64,000 nucleotides of DNA from Ursidibacter maritimus (GCF_009761395.1 NZ_LEKN01000036.1:1-64000), one strand, 5' to 3'. Positions 41,403-51,596 are shown, numbered from the stretch's first letter. A program made the numbers and translations. Notes: generated from the letters alone by a model not told the origin.

Positions 41403-42161
41403 ATGATTAAAATCAGTCAGGTTAATCATCATATTGGCAATGCCACCATTTTACGCAATATAGATTTAACTATTCAAAATGGCGGTATTACGGCGTTAGT
41501 TGGGCCAAATGGGGCTGGAAAATCAACATTGTTATCGTTGATTGCTCGTTTAATACCATTACAGCAGGGGCAAATTTGGCTTGATGAAAAAGATATTCAT
41601 AAAACATCATCGAGAGAAATTGCTAAACATCTTGCGATTTTGACTCAAGATAATGCTATTCACAGCCGAATTACCGTGCGAGATTTATTGATGTTTGGGC
41701 GTTATCCACACCATCAAGGAAGACCGACAGAGCAAGATAACGACATTGTTGAGCAAGCGCTTAAGCGCTTTGAACTGCAAGATTTTTCGCAACGCTTTTT
41801 AAGTGAATTATCAGGGGGGCAACGGCAAAGAGCTCTGATCGCAATGACATTTTGCCAACAAACTCAGCATATTTTATTAGATGAACCTTTAAATAATTTA
41901 GATATGTTTCACGCTCGTGAGCTAATGCGTTTATTGCGTAAATTAACCGATGAGTTCAATTTAACAACCATAATGGTGGTTCACGATATCAATATGGTTG
42001 CTGCTTATGCGGACACGATTGTTGCAATGAAAGATGGGCAAATTCGCTTAGTTGGAACGCCAGATGAGATTTTAACCCCCAAAAATTTGCAAGAAATATT
42101 TTCCCTTGATGCCGAATTGATCGAATATCAAGGGAAAAAAGTCGTATTACATCATTTGTAG
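41403..42161 (+). CDS. Ferric-siderophore ABC transporter ATPase (CeuD/FatE/VctC type)
   Basis: The 252-residue ATPase powers the two permeases. Walker A (GPNGAGKST), Q-loop (LTQDNAIHSRITVRD), signature (LSGGQRQRALIA), Walker B (HILLDEPLNNLD) and H-loop (MVVHDINMVAAY) are intact. It ends the siderophore operon, 9 bp after permease 2, and converges with fxsA only 7 bp away, with no room for a separate terminator. Confidence 0.93.
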   Translation: MIKISQVNHHIGNATILRNIDLTIQNGGITALVGPNGAGKSTLLSLIARLIPLQQGQIWLDEKDIHKTSSREIAKHLAILTQDNAIHSRITVRDLLMFGRYPHHQGRPTEQDNDIVEQALKRFELQDFSQRFLSELSGGQRQRALIAMTFCQQTQHILLDEPLNNLDMFHARELMRLLRKLTDEFNLTTIMVVHDINMVAAYADTIVAMKDGQIRLVGTPDEILTPKNLQEIFSLDAELIEYQGKKVVLHHL

Positions 42162-42168
42162 TAATTGA

Positions 42169-42651
42169 TTACTTAATCCATTTATCGTCATCAGCTTTAC
42201 GCTCAAATTCCGCTTCAAAGGTATTGTTGTCAGATGTCTTACCTTGCTGGTTATAGTGAGAATGGGATGAACCTGAAAAATGAAACGGAACTTTGTTGGC
42301 GACAAGTTTAAGCACAAGCCCTTGTAAGAGTGTTCTTGTTATCGGTAAAAGTAACAATAAGGCTAAAATATCACTTAGAAAACCAGGAATTAAAAGCAAC
42401 ACGCCAGAAATTGCAAAAAAGAGTGAAGAAATCACCGCTTGGGTTGGGATTTTCCCTTGCGCAATTTGTTGGCGGATACTTAATACCGTCATAATACCGC
42501 GTAATTTAATTACCCATAGCCCTAATGCAGAAATCCCAATCATCAATAAAATAAGTGGCAATACACCAATTGATGAACCTACCGCAACCAATAATGAGAT
42601 TTCACAATAAATATATAAAAATAGTCCGACAAAAAATAGCAAAATAGGCAT
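42169..42651 (-). CDS. fxsA: FxsA family membrane protein
   Basis: The 160-residue inner-membrane protein of the FxsA family has about four membrane segments near the N-terminus (PILLFFVGLFLYIYCEISLL, GVLPLILLMIGISALGLWVI, LLLIPGFLSDILALLLLLP). The family motif GVLLLIPGFLSD is clear. In E. coli, excess FxsA relieves phage T7 exclusion by F plasmids; its normal role is unclear. The ATG at 42651 has AAGGAG upstream; the longer reading adds 8 residues. Confidence 0.9.
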   Translation of the reverse strand: MPILLFFVGLFLYIYCEISLLVAVGSSIGVLPLILLMIGISALGLWVIKLRGIMTVLSIRQQIAQGKIPTQAVISSLFFAISGVLLLIPGFLSDILALLLLLPITRTLLQGLVLKLVANKVPFHFSGSSHSHYNQQGKTSDNNTFEAEFERKADDDKWIK

Positions 42652-42807
42652 AGCTTTCTCCTTATTCAATGACATAACTAGATTGTGTTTGATTTTATTT
42701 TTTCAACTTTTTTCAGCAAATTTTCCGCTAAGTTATTCAAAATTAAACAAATCTATGTTATCAATAACGCATTTATTCGTATAAGAAAATTTAGGACACA
42801 ACATTTA

Positions 42808-44466
42808 ATGAATGGCTCAAATTTAGTTGTAGAAAGTTTAAAAGCTCACGGTGTGACTACCATTTTTGGTTACCCTGGTGGAGCAATAATGCCTGTTTAT
42901 GATGCAATTTATGATTCAGGTTTAGATCATTTACTCTGCCGCAATGAACAAGGAGCAGCGATTGCTGCGATCGGCTACGCCCGTTCAACAGGCAAAACAG
43001 GTGTGTGTATTGCCACATCAGGTCCGGGAGCAACCAATCTAATTACAGGATTAGCTGACGCATTATTGGATTCAGTTCCTATTGTGGCAATAACAGGACA
43101 AGTTGCGACTTCTTTTATTGGTACTGATGCGTTCCAAGAAATCGATGTATTAGGGCTATCTTTAGCTTGTACTAAGCATAGCTTTATTGTGCAAAATATT
43201 GATGAATTGCCTGAAGTATTAGCTAAAGCATTCCAAATTGCTCAAAGTGGCCGCCCTGGCCCTGTGCTAGTGGATATTCCAAAAGATGTCCAATTTGCCC
43301 CAACATCAGCACAACCAATTGTTTACCCAAAACTTGCAAATAATTCGCAAGATCCTACCGCTTTAGCACAAGCTAAAACCCTATTAGCCGAAGCAAAACG
43401 CCCAATCTTATATGTAGGCGGTGGCGTAGGAATGGCAGAGGCAGTAGAAGCGGTGAGAAACTTCCTAGAAATTACTAATATGCCATCTGTTTCTACCTTA
43501 AAAGGATTAGGCACAATTCCACCACAGCATCCGCTTTATATGGGCATGTTAGGAATGCACGGCACGAAAGCGGCTAACTATGCGGTACAAGAGTGCGATT
43601 TACTTATTGCCTTCGGTGCAAGATTTGATGACCGAGTAACAGGTAAACTCGACACTTTTGCACCGAATGCCAAAGTGATTCACGCAGACATTGATGCGGC
43701 TGAAATCAATAAATTACGCCAAGCCAATGTTGCTTTACAAGGCGATTTGATCGAAGCGGTCAATGCATTAAGCCAACCATTAGAAATTGATCCTTGGCGT
43801 GACGATATTCGCCGTTTAAAAGCAGATTTTGATTTCCGTTATATTGAAAATAGCGAAGATAAAGAAATCGATCCTTGGGCGTTAATACATACACTTTCTC
43901 AACGCAAACCACAAAATGCGGTGATTACCACTGATGTTGGACAGCATCAAATGTGGTCGGCACAACATATGCAACATTATGCCCCTGAAAACTATTTAAC
44001 TTCGGCAGGGCTTGGCACAATGGGCTTTGGTTTACCTGCTGCGGTAGGGGTTGCTAAAGCTCGTCCACAAGATCCTGTGATCTTAATTACGGGCGATGGT
44101 TCATTGATGATGAACATTCAAGAATTTGGCTCAATTAAACGTGCGAATTTGCCAATTAAAATTTTACTACTGGATAACCAACGTTTGGGAATGGTTCGCC
44201 AATGGCAATCGCTTTTCTTCCACGGACGCCATAGCCAAACAATTTTAGATGATAACCCTGATTTTGTCACACTTGCTTCTGCCTTTGGTATCGCTGGCGA
44301 ACGCATTGAAAAGGCTTGCCAAGTATCCGATGCAATTAACCGCTTGCTGAATGCGAAAGACGCATATTTACTACACGTTTGTATTCCTGATGAAGAAAAT
44401 GTATGGCCACTTGTGCCACCAAATGCTTGTAACAGCGATATGATTGAAGAAGATATTGGGGTCTAA
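42808..44466 (+). CDS. ilvG: Acetolactate synthase II large subunit
   Basis: The 552-residue thiamine-diphosphate enzyme condenses pyruvate with pyruvate or 2-oxobutyrate, the first common step of valine, leucine and isoleucine synthesis. It has the catalytic glutamate region [31 protein letters not shown], and the ThDP-Mg motif [14 protein letters not shown]. The ATG at 42808 ([11 protein letters not shown]) matches E. coli IlvG and has AGGACA upstream; the longer frame adds 41 residues. ilvM follows after 2 bp, confirming the IlvG type. The frame is intact, unlike E. coli K-12 ilvG. Confidence 0.94.
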   Translation: MNGSNLVVESLKAHGVTTIFGYPGGAIMPVYDAIYDSGLDHLLCRNEQGAAIAAIGYARSTGKTGVCIATSGPGATNLITGLADALLDSVPIVAITGQVATSFIGTDAFQEIDVLGLSLACTKHSFIVQNIDELPEVLAKAFQIAQSGRPGPVLVDIPKDVQFAPTSAQPIVYPKLANNSQDPTALAQAKTLLAEAKRPILYVGGGVGMAEAVEAVRNFLEITNMPSVSTLKGLGTIPPQHPLYMGMLGMHGTKAANYAVQECDLLIAFGARFDDRVTGKLDTFAPNAKVIHADIDAAEINKLRQANVALQGDLIEAVNALSQPLEIDPWRDDIRRLKADFDFRYIENSEDKEIDPWALIHTLSQRKPQNAVITTDVGQHQMWSAQHMQHYAPENYLTSAGLGTMGFGLPAAVGVAKARPQDPVILITGDGSLMMNIQEFGSIKRANLPIKILLLDNQRLGMVRQWQSLFFHGRHSQTILDDNPDFVTLASAFGIAGERIEKACQVSDAINRLLNAKDAYLLHVCIPDEENVWPLVPPNACNSDMIEEDIGV

Positions 44467-44468
44467 TA

Positions 44469-44693
44469 ATGAAAACGTATGATTTAACTATTCAAGCCAA
44501 CAAACGTCCTGAAACTTTAGAACGTTTACTACGGGTTATCCGCCATCGTGGTTTTGAAGTGATCGCACTCCAAACCCAAACGGAAAATGACACCATTTCT
44601 CTAAAAATCAAAGTACAAAGCGAACGAGCTATTGGGCTATTGTTCAACCAACTAGCCAAATTGCCCGATGTGGTGAGTTTGGGCGAAAAATAA
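44469..44693 (+). CDS. ilvM: Acetolactate synthase II small subunit
   Basis: The 74-residue ACT-domain subunit activates and stabilises IlvG. The family pattern is visible: LTIQANKRPETLERLLRVIRHRGFEV and LAKLPDVVSL. It begins 2 bp after ilvG, so translation is coupled. Length matches E. coli IlvM (87) less a short tail. Confidence 0.92.
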   Translation: MKTYDLTIQANKRPETLERLLRVIRHRGFEVIALQTQTENDTISLKIKVQSERAIGLLFNQLAKLPDVVSLGEK

Positions 44694-44707
44694 TAAAAGG
44701 AATAAAG

Positions 44708-45400
44708 ATGAAAACACTTGGTATTATTGGCGGAATGTCGCCCGAGAGTACGGTAACTTATTACAGTGAAATCAATCGCTTAGTTAATCAAGCTAAAGGT
44801 GAGAATAGTTCTGCTCCGTTGTTGATGGTGAGTGTTGAATTCAGCGAAATTGTAGCCTGTCAGAAACAGGGCGATTGGCAAAAAGCCGGGCAACTTTTAG
44901 CAGATGCGGGGAAAAAACTAGAGCAAATTGGGGCGAAAGGGATTCTGTTAGCGACGAATACAATGCATAAAGTAGCTGGAGATATTATTGAGCAGATCAA
45001 TGTACCTTTCTTACACATTCTTGATGCAACAGCATCTGCGATTAAGGCTCAACAGCTTAATAAAGTCGCTTTATTAGGTACTCGTTTTACGATGCATGAT
45101 GATTTTTATCGTGATGGATTGGAAAAACGTGGGATAACGGCGATTGTCCCAGATGATCGTATTCAACTAGAAATTCATCGCATTATCTTTGAAGAGCTTT
45201 GTGTCGGCAAATTCTTACCAGAATCAAAACGATTTTATTTGAATACAATAGATAGTCTGATGCAACAAGGGGCAGAAGGTGTTATTCTAGGCTGTACTGA
45301 GATTGGTTTGCTAGTTCAGCAAACAGATAGCCAATTACCTTTTTTTGACACTGCACAATTACATTCACAAATGGCAGTAGATTTTATTTTAGGGCAGTAA
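44708..45400 (+). CDS. Aspartate/glutamate racemase family protein (YgeA-like)
   Basis: The 230-residue cytoplasmic protein starts with GIIGGMSPESTVTYYSEIN and has the two catalytic-site loops of the racemase family. The second keeps its cysteine (GCTEIGLL), while the first reads ATNTMHK, with Thr in place of the usual Cys. E. coli YgeA has the same change and racemises amino acids such as homoserine rather than aspartate. AAAGGAATAAAG precedes the ATG. It sits between ilvM and ilvD, where many enterobacteria have ilvE, so a link to branched-chain or D-amino-acid metabolism is possible but unproven. Confidence 0.86.
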   Translation: MKTLGIIGGMSPESTVTYYSEINRLVNQAKGENSSAPLLMVSVEFSEIVACQKQGDWQKAGQLLADAGKKLEQIGAKGILLATNTMHKVAGDIIEQINVPFLHILDATASAIKAQQLNKVALLGTRFTMHDDFYRDGLEKRGITAIVPDDRIQLEIHRIIFEELCVGKFLPESKRFYLNTIDSLMQQGAEGVILGCTEIGLLVQQTDSQLPFFDTAQLHSQMAVDFILGQ

Positions 45401-45464
45401 CAAGCGGTGAGATACCGCCCAAATTTTACAATTTAAAACACAACATTATTTACTTGGAGAGATT

Positions 45465-47300
45465 ATGCCAAAATTACGCTCAGCGACCAGTACACAAGGT
45501 CGTAATATGGCGGGCGCACGAGCATTATGGCGTGCAACAGGGATGAAAGAGAATGACTTCGGCAAGCCTATTATTGCAGTCGTGAACTCATTTACTCAAT
45601 TTGTGCCGGGACACGTTCATTTAAAAGATATGGGGCAATTAGTTGCCGCTGAAATCGAAAAAGCCGGTGGTGTCGCAAAAGAATTTAATACGATCGCAGT
45701 AGATGATGGTATCGCAATGGGGCACGGTGGGATGCTCTATTCATTACCAAGCCGAGATCTGATTGCCGATAGCGTAGAATATATGGTAAATGCACACTGT
45801 GCCGATGCGATGGTTTGTATCTCTAACTGTGACAAAATCACCCCTGGAATGTTAATGGCAGCATTGCGTTTAAACATTCCGACGGTATTCGTATCGGGTG
45901 GCCCGATGGAGGCCGGTAAAACGAAATTGTCCGATAAAATTATTAAATTAGACTTGGTTGATGCAATGATCCAAGGTGCTAATCCCAATGTATCCGATGC
46001 GGAAAGCGAACAAATTGAACGTTCTGCTTGCCCTACTTGTGGTTCTTGTTCTGGAATGTTTACGGCAAACTCAATGAACTGCTTAACCGAAGCGTTAGGT
46101 TTAAGCCTACCAGGCAATGGCTCTTGTTTGGCTACTCACGCCGATCGTAAACAATTGTTCTTAGATGCTGGGAAACAAATTGTTGAACTTTGCAAACGTT
46201 ATTATGAACAAGATGATGCTTCAGTTTTACCACGTTCAATCGCGACTAAAGATGCTTTTGACAATGCGATGAGTCTTGATATTGCAATGGGGGGGTCAAC
46301 CAATACCGTATTACATTTATTAGCGGCCGCTCAAGAAGCAGAAGTTGATTTTACAATGGCAGATATTGATCGTCTTTCTCGAGTTGTACCTTGTTTAAGT
46401 AAAGTTGCCCCAAATACGCAAAAATACCATATGGAAGACGTTCATCGTGCTGGTGGGATTATGGCAATTTTAGGTGAGCTAGATCGTGCAAATTTACTGA
46501 AAAATCAAACTCGTACCGTATTGGGTATGAGCCTTGCGGAACAAATTGCGAAATATGATATTGTTCTAACAAAGGATGAGGCTGTACATAAGTTTTTCCG
46601 AGCAGGCCCTGCAGGTATTCGTACCACTCAAGCTTTCTCACAAGATTGCCGTTGGGATACAGTGGACGATGATCGTGAAAACGGCTGTATTCGTAGCAAA
46701 CAATTTGCATATAGCCAAGATGGTGGCTTAGCAATGCTATCGGGCAACATTGCGTTAGATGGCTGTATTGTTAAAACTGCTGGGGTCGATGAAAGTATTC
46801 TCAAGTTTACAGGTAAAGCGATTGTATTTGAAAGCCAAGAAGATGCCGTAGCAGGTATTTTAGGTGGAAAAGTACAAGCGGGACACGTTGTTGTTATTCG
46901 CTATGAAGGCCCGAAAGGTGGGCCGGGAATGCAAGAGATGCTTTATCCAACCAGTTATCTGAAATCAATGGGATTAGGCAAAGCCTGTGCGTTATTAACG
47001 GACGGGCGTTTCTCTGGTGGTACTTCTGGACTCTCTATCGGACACTGCTCACCGGAAGCTGCCGCAGGTGGCTTAATTGGCGTTGTTAAAGATGGTGATA
47101 CCATTGAAATTGATATTCCAAATCGTAAGATTGAGTTAGTTGTGCCTGATGCAGAACTTGCCACTCGCCGAGCAGAACAAGATAAGCTTGGTTGGAAACC
47201 TGCAACTCGCCAACGTGAAGTATCATTTGCTTTAAAAGTTTATGGACACTTTGCGACATCGGCAGATAAAGGTGCGGTTCGCGATAAAACGAAAATTTAA
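45465..47300 (+). CDS. ilvD: Dihydroxy-acid dehydratase
   Basis: IlvD removes water from dihydroxy acids to give the 2-oxo acids that precede valine and isoleucine. The 611-residue protein carries the iron-sulfur cluster cysteines ([28 protein letters not shown]) and the C-terminal substrate region ([16 protein letters not shown]). CTTGGAGAGA precedes the ATG. It ends the ilv operon; a weak uptake-signal hairpin (47310-47352) and then a clear terminator (47366-47398) follow. Confidence 0.96.
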   Translation: MPKLRSATSTQGRNMAGARALWRATGMKENDFGKPIIAVVNSFTQFVPGHVHLKDMGQLVAAEIEKAGGVAKEFNTIAVDDGIAMGHGGMLYSLPSRDLIADSVEYMVNAHCADAMVCISNCDKITPGMLMAALRLNIPTVFVSGGPMEAGKTKLSDKIIKLDLVDAMIQGANPNVSDAESEQIERSACPTCGSCSGMFTANSMNCLTEALGLSLPGNGSCLATHADRKQLFLDAGKQIVELCKRYYEQDDASVLPRSIATKDAFDNAMSLDIAMGGSTNTVLHLLAAAQEAEVDFTMADIDRLSRVVPCLSKVAPNTQKYHMEDVHRAGGIMAILGELDRANLLKNQTRTVLGMSLAEQIAKYDIVLTKDEAVHKFFRAGPAGIRTTQAFSQDCRWDTVDDDRENGCIRSKQFAYSQDGGLAMLSGNIALDGCIVKTAGVDESILKFTGKAIVFESQEDAVAGILGGKVQAGHVVVIRYEGPKGGPGMQEMLYPTSYLKSMGLGKACALLTDGRFSGGTSGLSIGHCSPEAAAGGLIGVVKDGDTIEIDIPNRKIELVVPDAELATRRAEQDKLGWKPATRQREVSFALKVYGHFATSADKGAVRDKTKI

Positions 47301-47365
47301 TGATGAGATAAGCGGGCAGATTATGCAAAAAATTTGTAAAATCTAACCGCTTGCTTGCACCCAAA

Positions 47366-47398
47366 GCCTTGCTTCAGTAGAATGCAAGGCGTTTTTTT
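47366..47398 (+). terminator. Terminator after ilvD
   Basis: GCCTTGC (47366-47372) pairs with GCAAGGC (47384-47390), and GTTTTTTT follows. It ends the ilv operon just ahead of ybaB. Confidence 0.85.
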
Positions 47399-47420
47399 AT
47401 TTGATTTAATGAGGTTTAAA

Positions 47421-47750
47421 ATGTTTGGAAAAGGTGGCTTAGGCGGCTTAATGAAACAAGCTCAGCAAATGCAAGAGCGTATGCAAAAAATGCAAGAAGA
47501 GATCGCACAATTAGAAGTAACGGGTGAGTCTGGTGCAGGGTTAGTTAAAATTACGATTAACGGTGCACATAACTGTCGCCGTATTGAAATCGATCCTTCG
47601 TTAATGGAAGACGATAAAGAGATGTTAGAAGATCTTATCGCAGCTGCATTTAATGATGCTGTACGCAGAGCAGAAGATATGCAAAAAGAAAAAATGGCAA
47701 GTGTTACTGCGGGTATTCAACTACCACCTGGAATGAAAATGCCGTTTTAA
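47421..47750 (+). CDS. ybaB: YbaB/EbfC nucleoid-associated protein
   Basis: The 109-residue DNA-binding protein of the YbaB/EbfC family has [22 protein letters not shown] at the start, a central [16 protein letters not shown] and a PPGMKMPF end. The ATG at 47421 follows GAGGTTT and aligns with family starts; the longer reading would begin inside the ilvD terminator. In E. coli the gene lies between dnaX and recR, neither of which is near here. Confidence 0.94.
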   Translation: MFGKGGLGGLMKQAQQMQERMQKMQEEIAQLEVTGESGAGLVKITINGAHNCRRIEIDPSLMEDDKEMLEDLIAAAFNDAVRRAEDMQKEKMASVTAGIQLPPGMKMPF

Positions 47751-47753
47751 TCT

Positions 47754-47784
47754 AAAAAAATCCCAGCATAAGCTGGGATTTTTT
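47754..47784. terminator. Bidirectional terminator between ybaB and dppA
   Basis: AAAAAATCCCAGC pairs with GCTGGGATTTTTT around a 4-base loop, with T-runs on both strands, between two convergent genes. Confidence 0.9.
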
Positions 47785-47809
47785 AATGCATTAGTCATAA
47801 CCGCTTAGG

Positions 47810-49405
47810 TTAATCAACGACTTTTGTACCATAGAAGTAAGAATAACCAAATGGGCTTTGTTTGTAGTCTTGAACACGCTTACTTGTTGGAGCAAAGTTA
47901 ATTGAGTGAGCAACATTGATCCAAGGCGCTTGTTCTTTTAGGAGAACCTGAGCTTGTTCATAAATCTTAGTACGCTCCCCTTTATCCGATAAGCTAATTG
48001 CTTTTGACAGTAATGCATCTAATTCTGGATTTTTGAAACGAGCGTAGTTACTGTTTCCAACATTATCACTACCGAAAAGTGGAGATAAGAAGTTATCAGG
48101 GTCACCATTATCGCCAGACCAACCGTAAGTTCCTGCTGTTAATTCACCCGCTTTAGTGCGTTTAATATAGTCACCCCATTCGTAAGTCACTAATTTTGAT
48201 TTTACACCGACTTTTTCCCAGTCTGCTTGAACTAATTCAGCCATACGGCGTGGATTAGGGTTTGATGCACGAACTACTGGTTGAACCCAAATATCTGTTT
48301 CAAATCCGTTTTCAAAGCCAGCTTCTTTTAAAAGCGCTTTTGCTTTCTCTGGATTATATTCATAACCTGTAATTTCGTTGTTATATCCCCAAATTGTTGG
48401 TGGTAGCGGGTTCTTAGCTGCTACACCTGCACCGCGATATACAGCATCAATAATCGCATTTTTATCTACCGCATAGTTTAATGCTTGGCGAACTTTTACG
48501 TTATCGAAAGGAGCTTTTTCTGTATTAAAGGCAATATAAGCAATGTTTAAGCCTTCTTGAGAAAGTAAATTGATCTTTGGATCATTTTTCATTTTCTCAA
48601 GATCTGCCGCATTTGGGAAATCCATCATATCACAAGCGCCCGCTTGTAATTTAGCATAACGAGCTGTTGCATCGGGCACGATATCAAAGATCAAGCGATC
48701 AATATCGGCTTTACCATTCCAATAGTCTTTATGTGCTAAGAAACGAATACGTTGATCAAGTTGGTAGCCAGAGAATACAAATGGACCTGTACCGATAGGT
48801 GTTGTGTCAAGTGTTTCTGGTTTTCCTTCCTTCAATAATTTATCTGCATATTCTGCTGAATAAATTGAAATGAAATCCATACCTAAACTAGCGAGGAAAG
48901 TAGAATCTTGTTTATTTAATGTAATCTTAACAGTGTGATCATCCACTTTTTCTACTGATTTTAGTAGTTTAGGGAATTTCATCGCATTAAAGTACGGATA
49001 AGTTGCTTTAGATACTGAATGATACGGATGGTTTGGATCTAATTGGCGTTGGAATGAAAATACAACGTCATCGGCATTAAATTCACGACTTGGCGCGTAT
49101 TCTTTAGTCGTATGGAATTTTACACCTTTACGCAAATTAAACGTATAAGTTAAGCCATCATCACTAATAGTCCAACTTTCTGCTAAAGCTGGCTCAATAT
49201 CTGTTGAACCACGTTTAAACTCAACTAAACGGTTATATACCTGTTGAGAACTTGCATTATATGAGATGCCGTCCATTACTAATGCAGGGCTAAAACCTGT
49301 TGGCGAACGGCTAACACAGTTTACGAAAGTTTTATCTGCTGCTTGTGCTACACCTGCAACAAGTAATGTTGCGGCTACTAAAGAAAGTTTACTTGTGAAT
49401 TTCAT
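47810..49405 (-). CDS. dppA: Dipeptide/haem-binding periplasmic protein DppA
   Basis: The 531-residue solute-binding protein of family 5 feeds a dipeptide ABC transporter; in related bacteria DppA also binds haem precursors. It has a Sec signal (LVAATLLVAGVAQAAD), the N-terminal VNCVSRSPTGFSPAL and the conserved GTGPFVFSGYQLDQRIRFLAHKDYWNG. The ATG at 49405 (MKFTSKLSL) has TAGGAGA upstream; the longer reading adds 12 residues. The permease and ATPase genes are not adjacent. Confidence 0.93.
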   Translation of the reverse strand: MKFTSKLSLVAATLLVAGVAQAADKTFVNCVSRSPTGFSPALVMDGISYNASSQQVYNRLVEFKRGSTDIEPALAESWTISDDGLTYTFNLRKGVKFHTTKEYAPSREFNADDVVFSFQRQLDPNHPYHSVSKATYPYFNAMKFPKLLKSVEKVDDHTVKITLNKQDSTFLASLGMDFISIYSAEYADKLLKEGKPETLDTTPIGTGPFVFSGYQLDQRIRFLAHKDYWNGKADIDRLIFDIVPDATARYAKLQAGACDMMDFPNAADLEKMKNDPKINLLSQEGLNIAYIAFNTEKAPFDNVKVRQALNYAVDKNAIIDAVYRGAGVAAKNPLPPTIWGYNNEITGYEYNPEKAKALLKEAGFENGFETDIWVQPVVRASNPNPRRMAELVQADWEKVGVKSKLVTYEWGDYIKRTKAGELTAGTYGWSGDNGDPDNFLSPLFGSDNVGNSNYARFKNPELDALLSKAISLSDKGERTKIYEQAQVLLKEQAPWINVAHSINFAPTSKRVQDYKQSPFGYSYFYGTKVVD

Positions 49406-50004
49406 AATGTCTCCTAAACGACCTTTAAAATTTGACGACAAAATACCGCTTTTATGTCAAAAAGGAAATAACAAAAGGGATTTTTTTATAACAAAAAAGC
49501 ATGACGATTTGGTATACTCTAAAATAAATAGAAAAACTATGCCATAATACATAATATTCCCTATAGCACATTTAGCAAGCCAAGATCGTTTTTTGAGAAT
49601 TTGTCTGACCTCCTAACACATAATCATAAAGTACCTATTTTTATATAGTCTTTCTTGTTATAACTGCAGTGATATGCTGAAGTAGACTAACACAACAGCT
49701 AATATACTTCAGTCCCCTATCTTAAGTATTCCAATAATAAGACAATTTCATCAAGGACAATACTGTAGACAACTTGAGATCATAACGATCCTGATAAATT
49801 CATTTGTTAGATCTTTTTAATTTATTTACCCCTTTGTAAAAAACTTTGAAACGTCGTGCTGAACAAAATTTTTACAAGAAAATAAGATTTTTATGAAATT
49901 GATGCTTGCTCTATGATGAGTTTTTGCGTAGAATTGCAAACCTATTTTATATGAATTTGAGAGTGCCAAACGCAAAGCGAAAGGCACTATTTAGCGGAGT
50001 AAAT
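49406..50004. other. Spacer between dppA and rplU
   Basis: About 600 bp. The left part holds the presumed dppA promoter on the minus strand, and the right end holds the rplU promoter and leader. Between them no gene-length frame or RNA gene was recognised; the only structure is an 8-bp inverted repeat CTGAAGTA/TACTTCAG (49677-49684 and 49705-49712). Confidence 0.5.
49924..50004 (+). promoter_or_regulatory. rplU-rpmA promoter and leader hairpin
   Basis: A sigma-70 promoter reads TTGCGT (49924-49929), 17 bp, TTATAT (49947-49952). The transcript would start near 49959 and open with the hairpin GTGCC (49963-49967) / GGCAC (49983-49987), whose loop reads AAACGCAAAGCGAAA. This resembles the L21 leader known upstream of rplU in other gammaproteobacteria, proposed to bind L21 as feedback control. 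Confidence 0.65.
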
Positions 50005-50316
50005 ATGTACGCAGTTTTCCAAAGTGGCGGCAAACAACACCGAGTGAGCGAAGGTCAAGTTGTTCGTTTAGAAAAACTTGAAGTAGCAACTGGTGAGAAA
50101 GTTGAGTTCGACTCAGTGTTAATGGTCGTTAACGGTGAAGATGTTAAAATTGGTACCCCAGTTGTTGCTGGTGGTAAAGTAGTAGCTGAAGTTGTTTCAC
50201 ACGGTCGTGGCGATAAAATTCGTATCGTTAAGTTCCGTCGTCGTAAACACAGCCGTAAACAACAAGGTCATCGTCAGTGGTTCACAGAAGTGAAAATCAC
50301 TGGGATTCAAGCATAA
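50005..50316 (+). CDS. rplU: 50S ribosomal protein L21
   Basis: The 103-residue L21 has the family start [18 protein letters not shown] and the C-terminal [21 protein letters not shown]. The ATG at 50005 follows AGCGGAG; the longer frame would include the leader hairpin. It is followed after 20 bp by rpmA, as in most bacteria. Confidence 0.97.
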   Translation: MYAVFQSGGKQHRVSEGQVVRLEKLEVATGEKVEFDSVLMVVNGEDVKIGTPVVAGGKVVAEVVSHGRGDKIRIVKFRRRKHSRKQQGHRQWFTEVKITGIQA

Positions 50317-50336
50317 TTTCAGAGGAGATCAAGTAG

Positions 50337-50594
50337 ATGGCAACTAAAAAAGCTGGTGGTTCAACTCGTAACGGTCGTGATTCTGAAGCTAAGCGCCTTG
50401 GTGTTAAACGTTTCGGTGGCGAGTCTGTTTTAGCAGGTAGCATTATCGTTCGTCAACGTGGTACAAAATTCCACGCGGGTACAAATGTAGGTATTGGTAA
50501 AGACCATACTTTATTTGCAACTGCAGACGGTAAAGTTAAATTTGAAGTTAAAGGCGAAAAAAGCCGTAAATATGTAAGCATCGTTGCTGAATAA
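50337..50594 (+). CDS. rpmA: 50S ribosomal protein L27
   Basis: The 85-residue L27 lies close to the peptidyl-transferase centre. The family pattern [20 protein letters not shown] and [15 protein letters not shown] is clear. GAGGAGATC precedes the ATG. A terminator follows at 50617-50643, although the next genes (two EamA transporters and obgE) run the same way. Confidence 0.97.
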   Translation: MATKKAGGSTRNGRDSEAKRLGVKRFGGESVLAGSIIVRQRGTKFHAGTNVGIGKDHTLFATADGKVKFEVKGEKSRKYVSIVAE

Positions 50595-50616
50595 TCTTCA
50601 AATGAGATTGATGAGA

Positions 50617-50643
50617 ACCTCGCTATATTAGCGGGGTTTTTTA
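50617..50643 (+). terminator. Terminator after rpmA
   Basis: ACCTCGCT (50617-50624) pairs with AGCGGGGT (50630-50637), including one G-T pair, and TTTTTT follows. Confidence 0.82.
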
Positions 50644-50651
50644 TTACGGGG

Positions 50652-51596
50652 ATGAAAGTGAGTCAGCAACCTATTCTTGGCTTTTTCTTAGCTCTAACTG
50701 CAGCCATAATGTGGAGCATTCTGCCTATCGCATTGCAACCAGTGCTAACTGCAATGAATGCGCACACAATAGTGTGGTTTCGCTTTGTTGTAGCAATGTT
50801 CGGTGTTTTCTTTATTTTACTTTTTACAAAAAAATTGCCAAAACTGACCGCTTTTACCGCTAAATATCGTTGGTTTGTATTACTAGGTGTACTGGGGTTA
50901 GCTGCAAATTTCTATTTGTATAACCTTTCGCTCAAATATATCCCTGCAACAACTAGCCAAGTACTTAGCCCTCTTTCATCTTTTTCAATGTTACTAAGCG
51001 GCATCTTTTTATTTAAAGAACGCTTGGGTGTTCACCAAAAGTTAGGGTTAAGTTTATTGCTGATTGGCTTACCGCTCTTTTTTAATGACCGATTTACCGA
51101 TTTTGCAGAAATGAATAGCTTTTCTCTCGGTGTATTTATCGGTATTGGAGCAAGTTTAATTTGGGTTTGTTACGGACTTGCACAAAAAATGATGTTGCAA
51201 CGTTTCAGCTCTCAACAAATTTTATTGGCAATTTACGCAGGTAGTGCATTAGTTTTTACTCCTTTTGCTAATGCCTCACAAGCACAAAATTTATCGCCCT
51301 TTACCTTAGGCTGTCTAATTTTCTGTTGTTTAAATACGATTATTGCTTATGGTTGCTATGCCGAAGCATTAAACCGTTGGGAAGTCGCTAAGGTCAGTAT
51401 GATAATGCCACAAATCCCGATTTTAACAATTTTATTTAGTGAAATAGCCTATTGGCTTGATCCTACTCATTTTGCAGAACCTTATTTAAATACACTAAGT
51501 TATATTGGTGCAATATTTGTTGTACTTGGTGCCTTATCAGCGGCAGCTGGGCATAAACTGTTTTATCGCCGCCAGTTAAGGAGAAATTCAGTATGA
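50652..51596 (+). CDS. EamA-type drug/metabolite transporter 1
   Basis: This 314-residue membrane protein has ten predicted segments and two EamA repeats (LTAAIMWSILPIALQPVLTA; GIGASLIWVCYGLAQK). The substrate is unknown; family members export amino acids, metabolites or drugs. In many bacteria a transporter of this family (yhbE) stands between rpmA and obgE, as here. It begins only 9 bp behind the rpmA terminator. Its ATGA stop-start overlaps a second, similar gene. Confidence 0.88.
   Translation: MKVSQQPILGFFLALTAAIMWSILPIALQPVLTAMNAHTIVWFRFVVAMFGVFFILLFTKKLPKLTAFTAKYRWFVLLGVLGLAANFYLYNLSLKYIPATTSQVLSPLSSFSMLLSGIFLFKERLGVHQKLGLSLLLIGLPLFFNDRFTDFAEMNSFSLGVFIGIGASLIWVCYGLAQKMMLQRFSSQQILLAIYAGSALVFTPFANASQAQNLSPFTLGCLIFCCLNTIIAYGCYAEALNRWEVAKVSMIMPQIPILTILFSEIAYWLDPTHFAEPYLNTLSYIGAIFVVLGALSAAAGHKLFYRRQLRRNSV

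Noticed and set aside
42755-42784. Nine-codon frame MLSITHLFV as an ilv leader peptide
   Set aside because: It has several Leu, Ile and Val codons but no ribosome site, and no terminator follows before ilvG, so attenuation is not supported.
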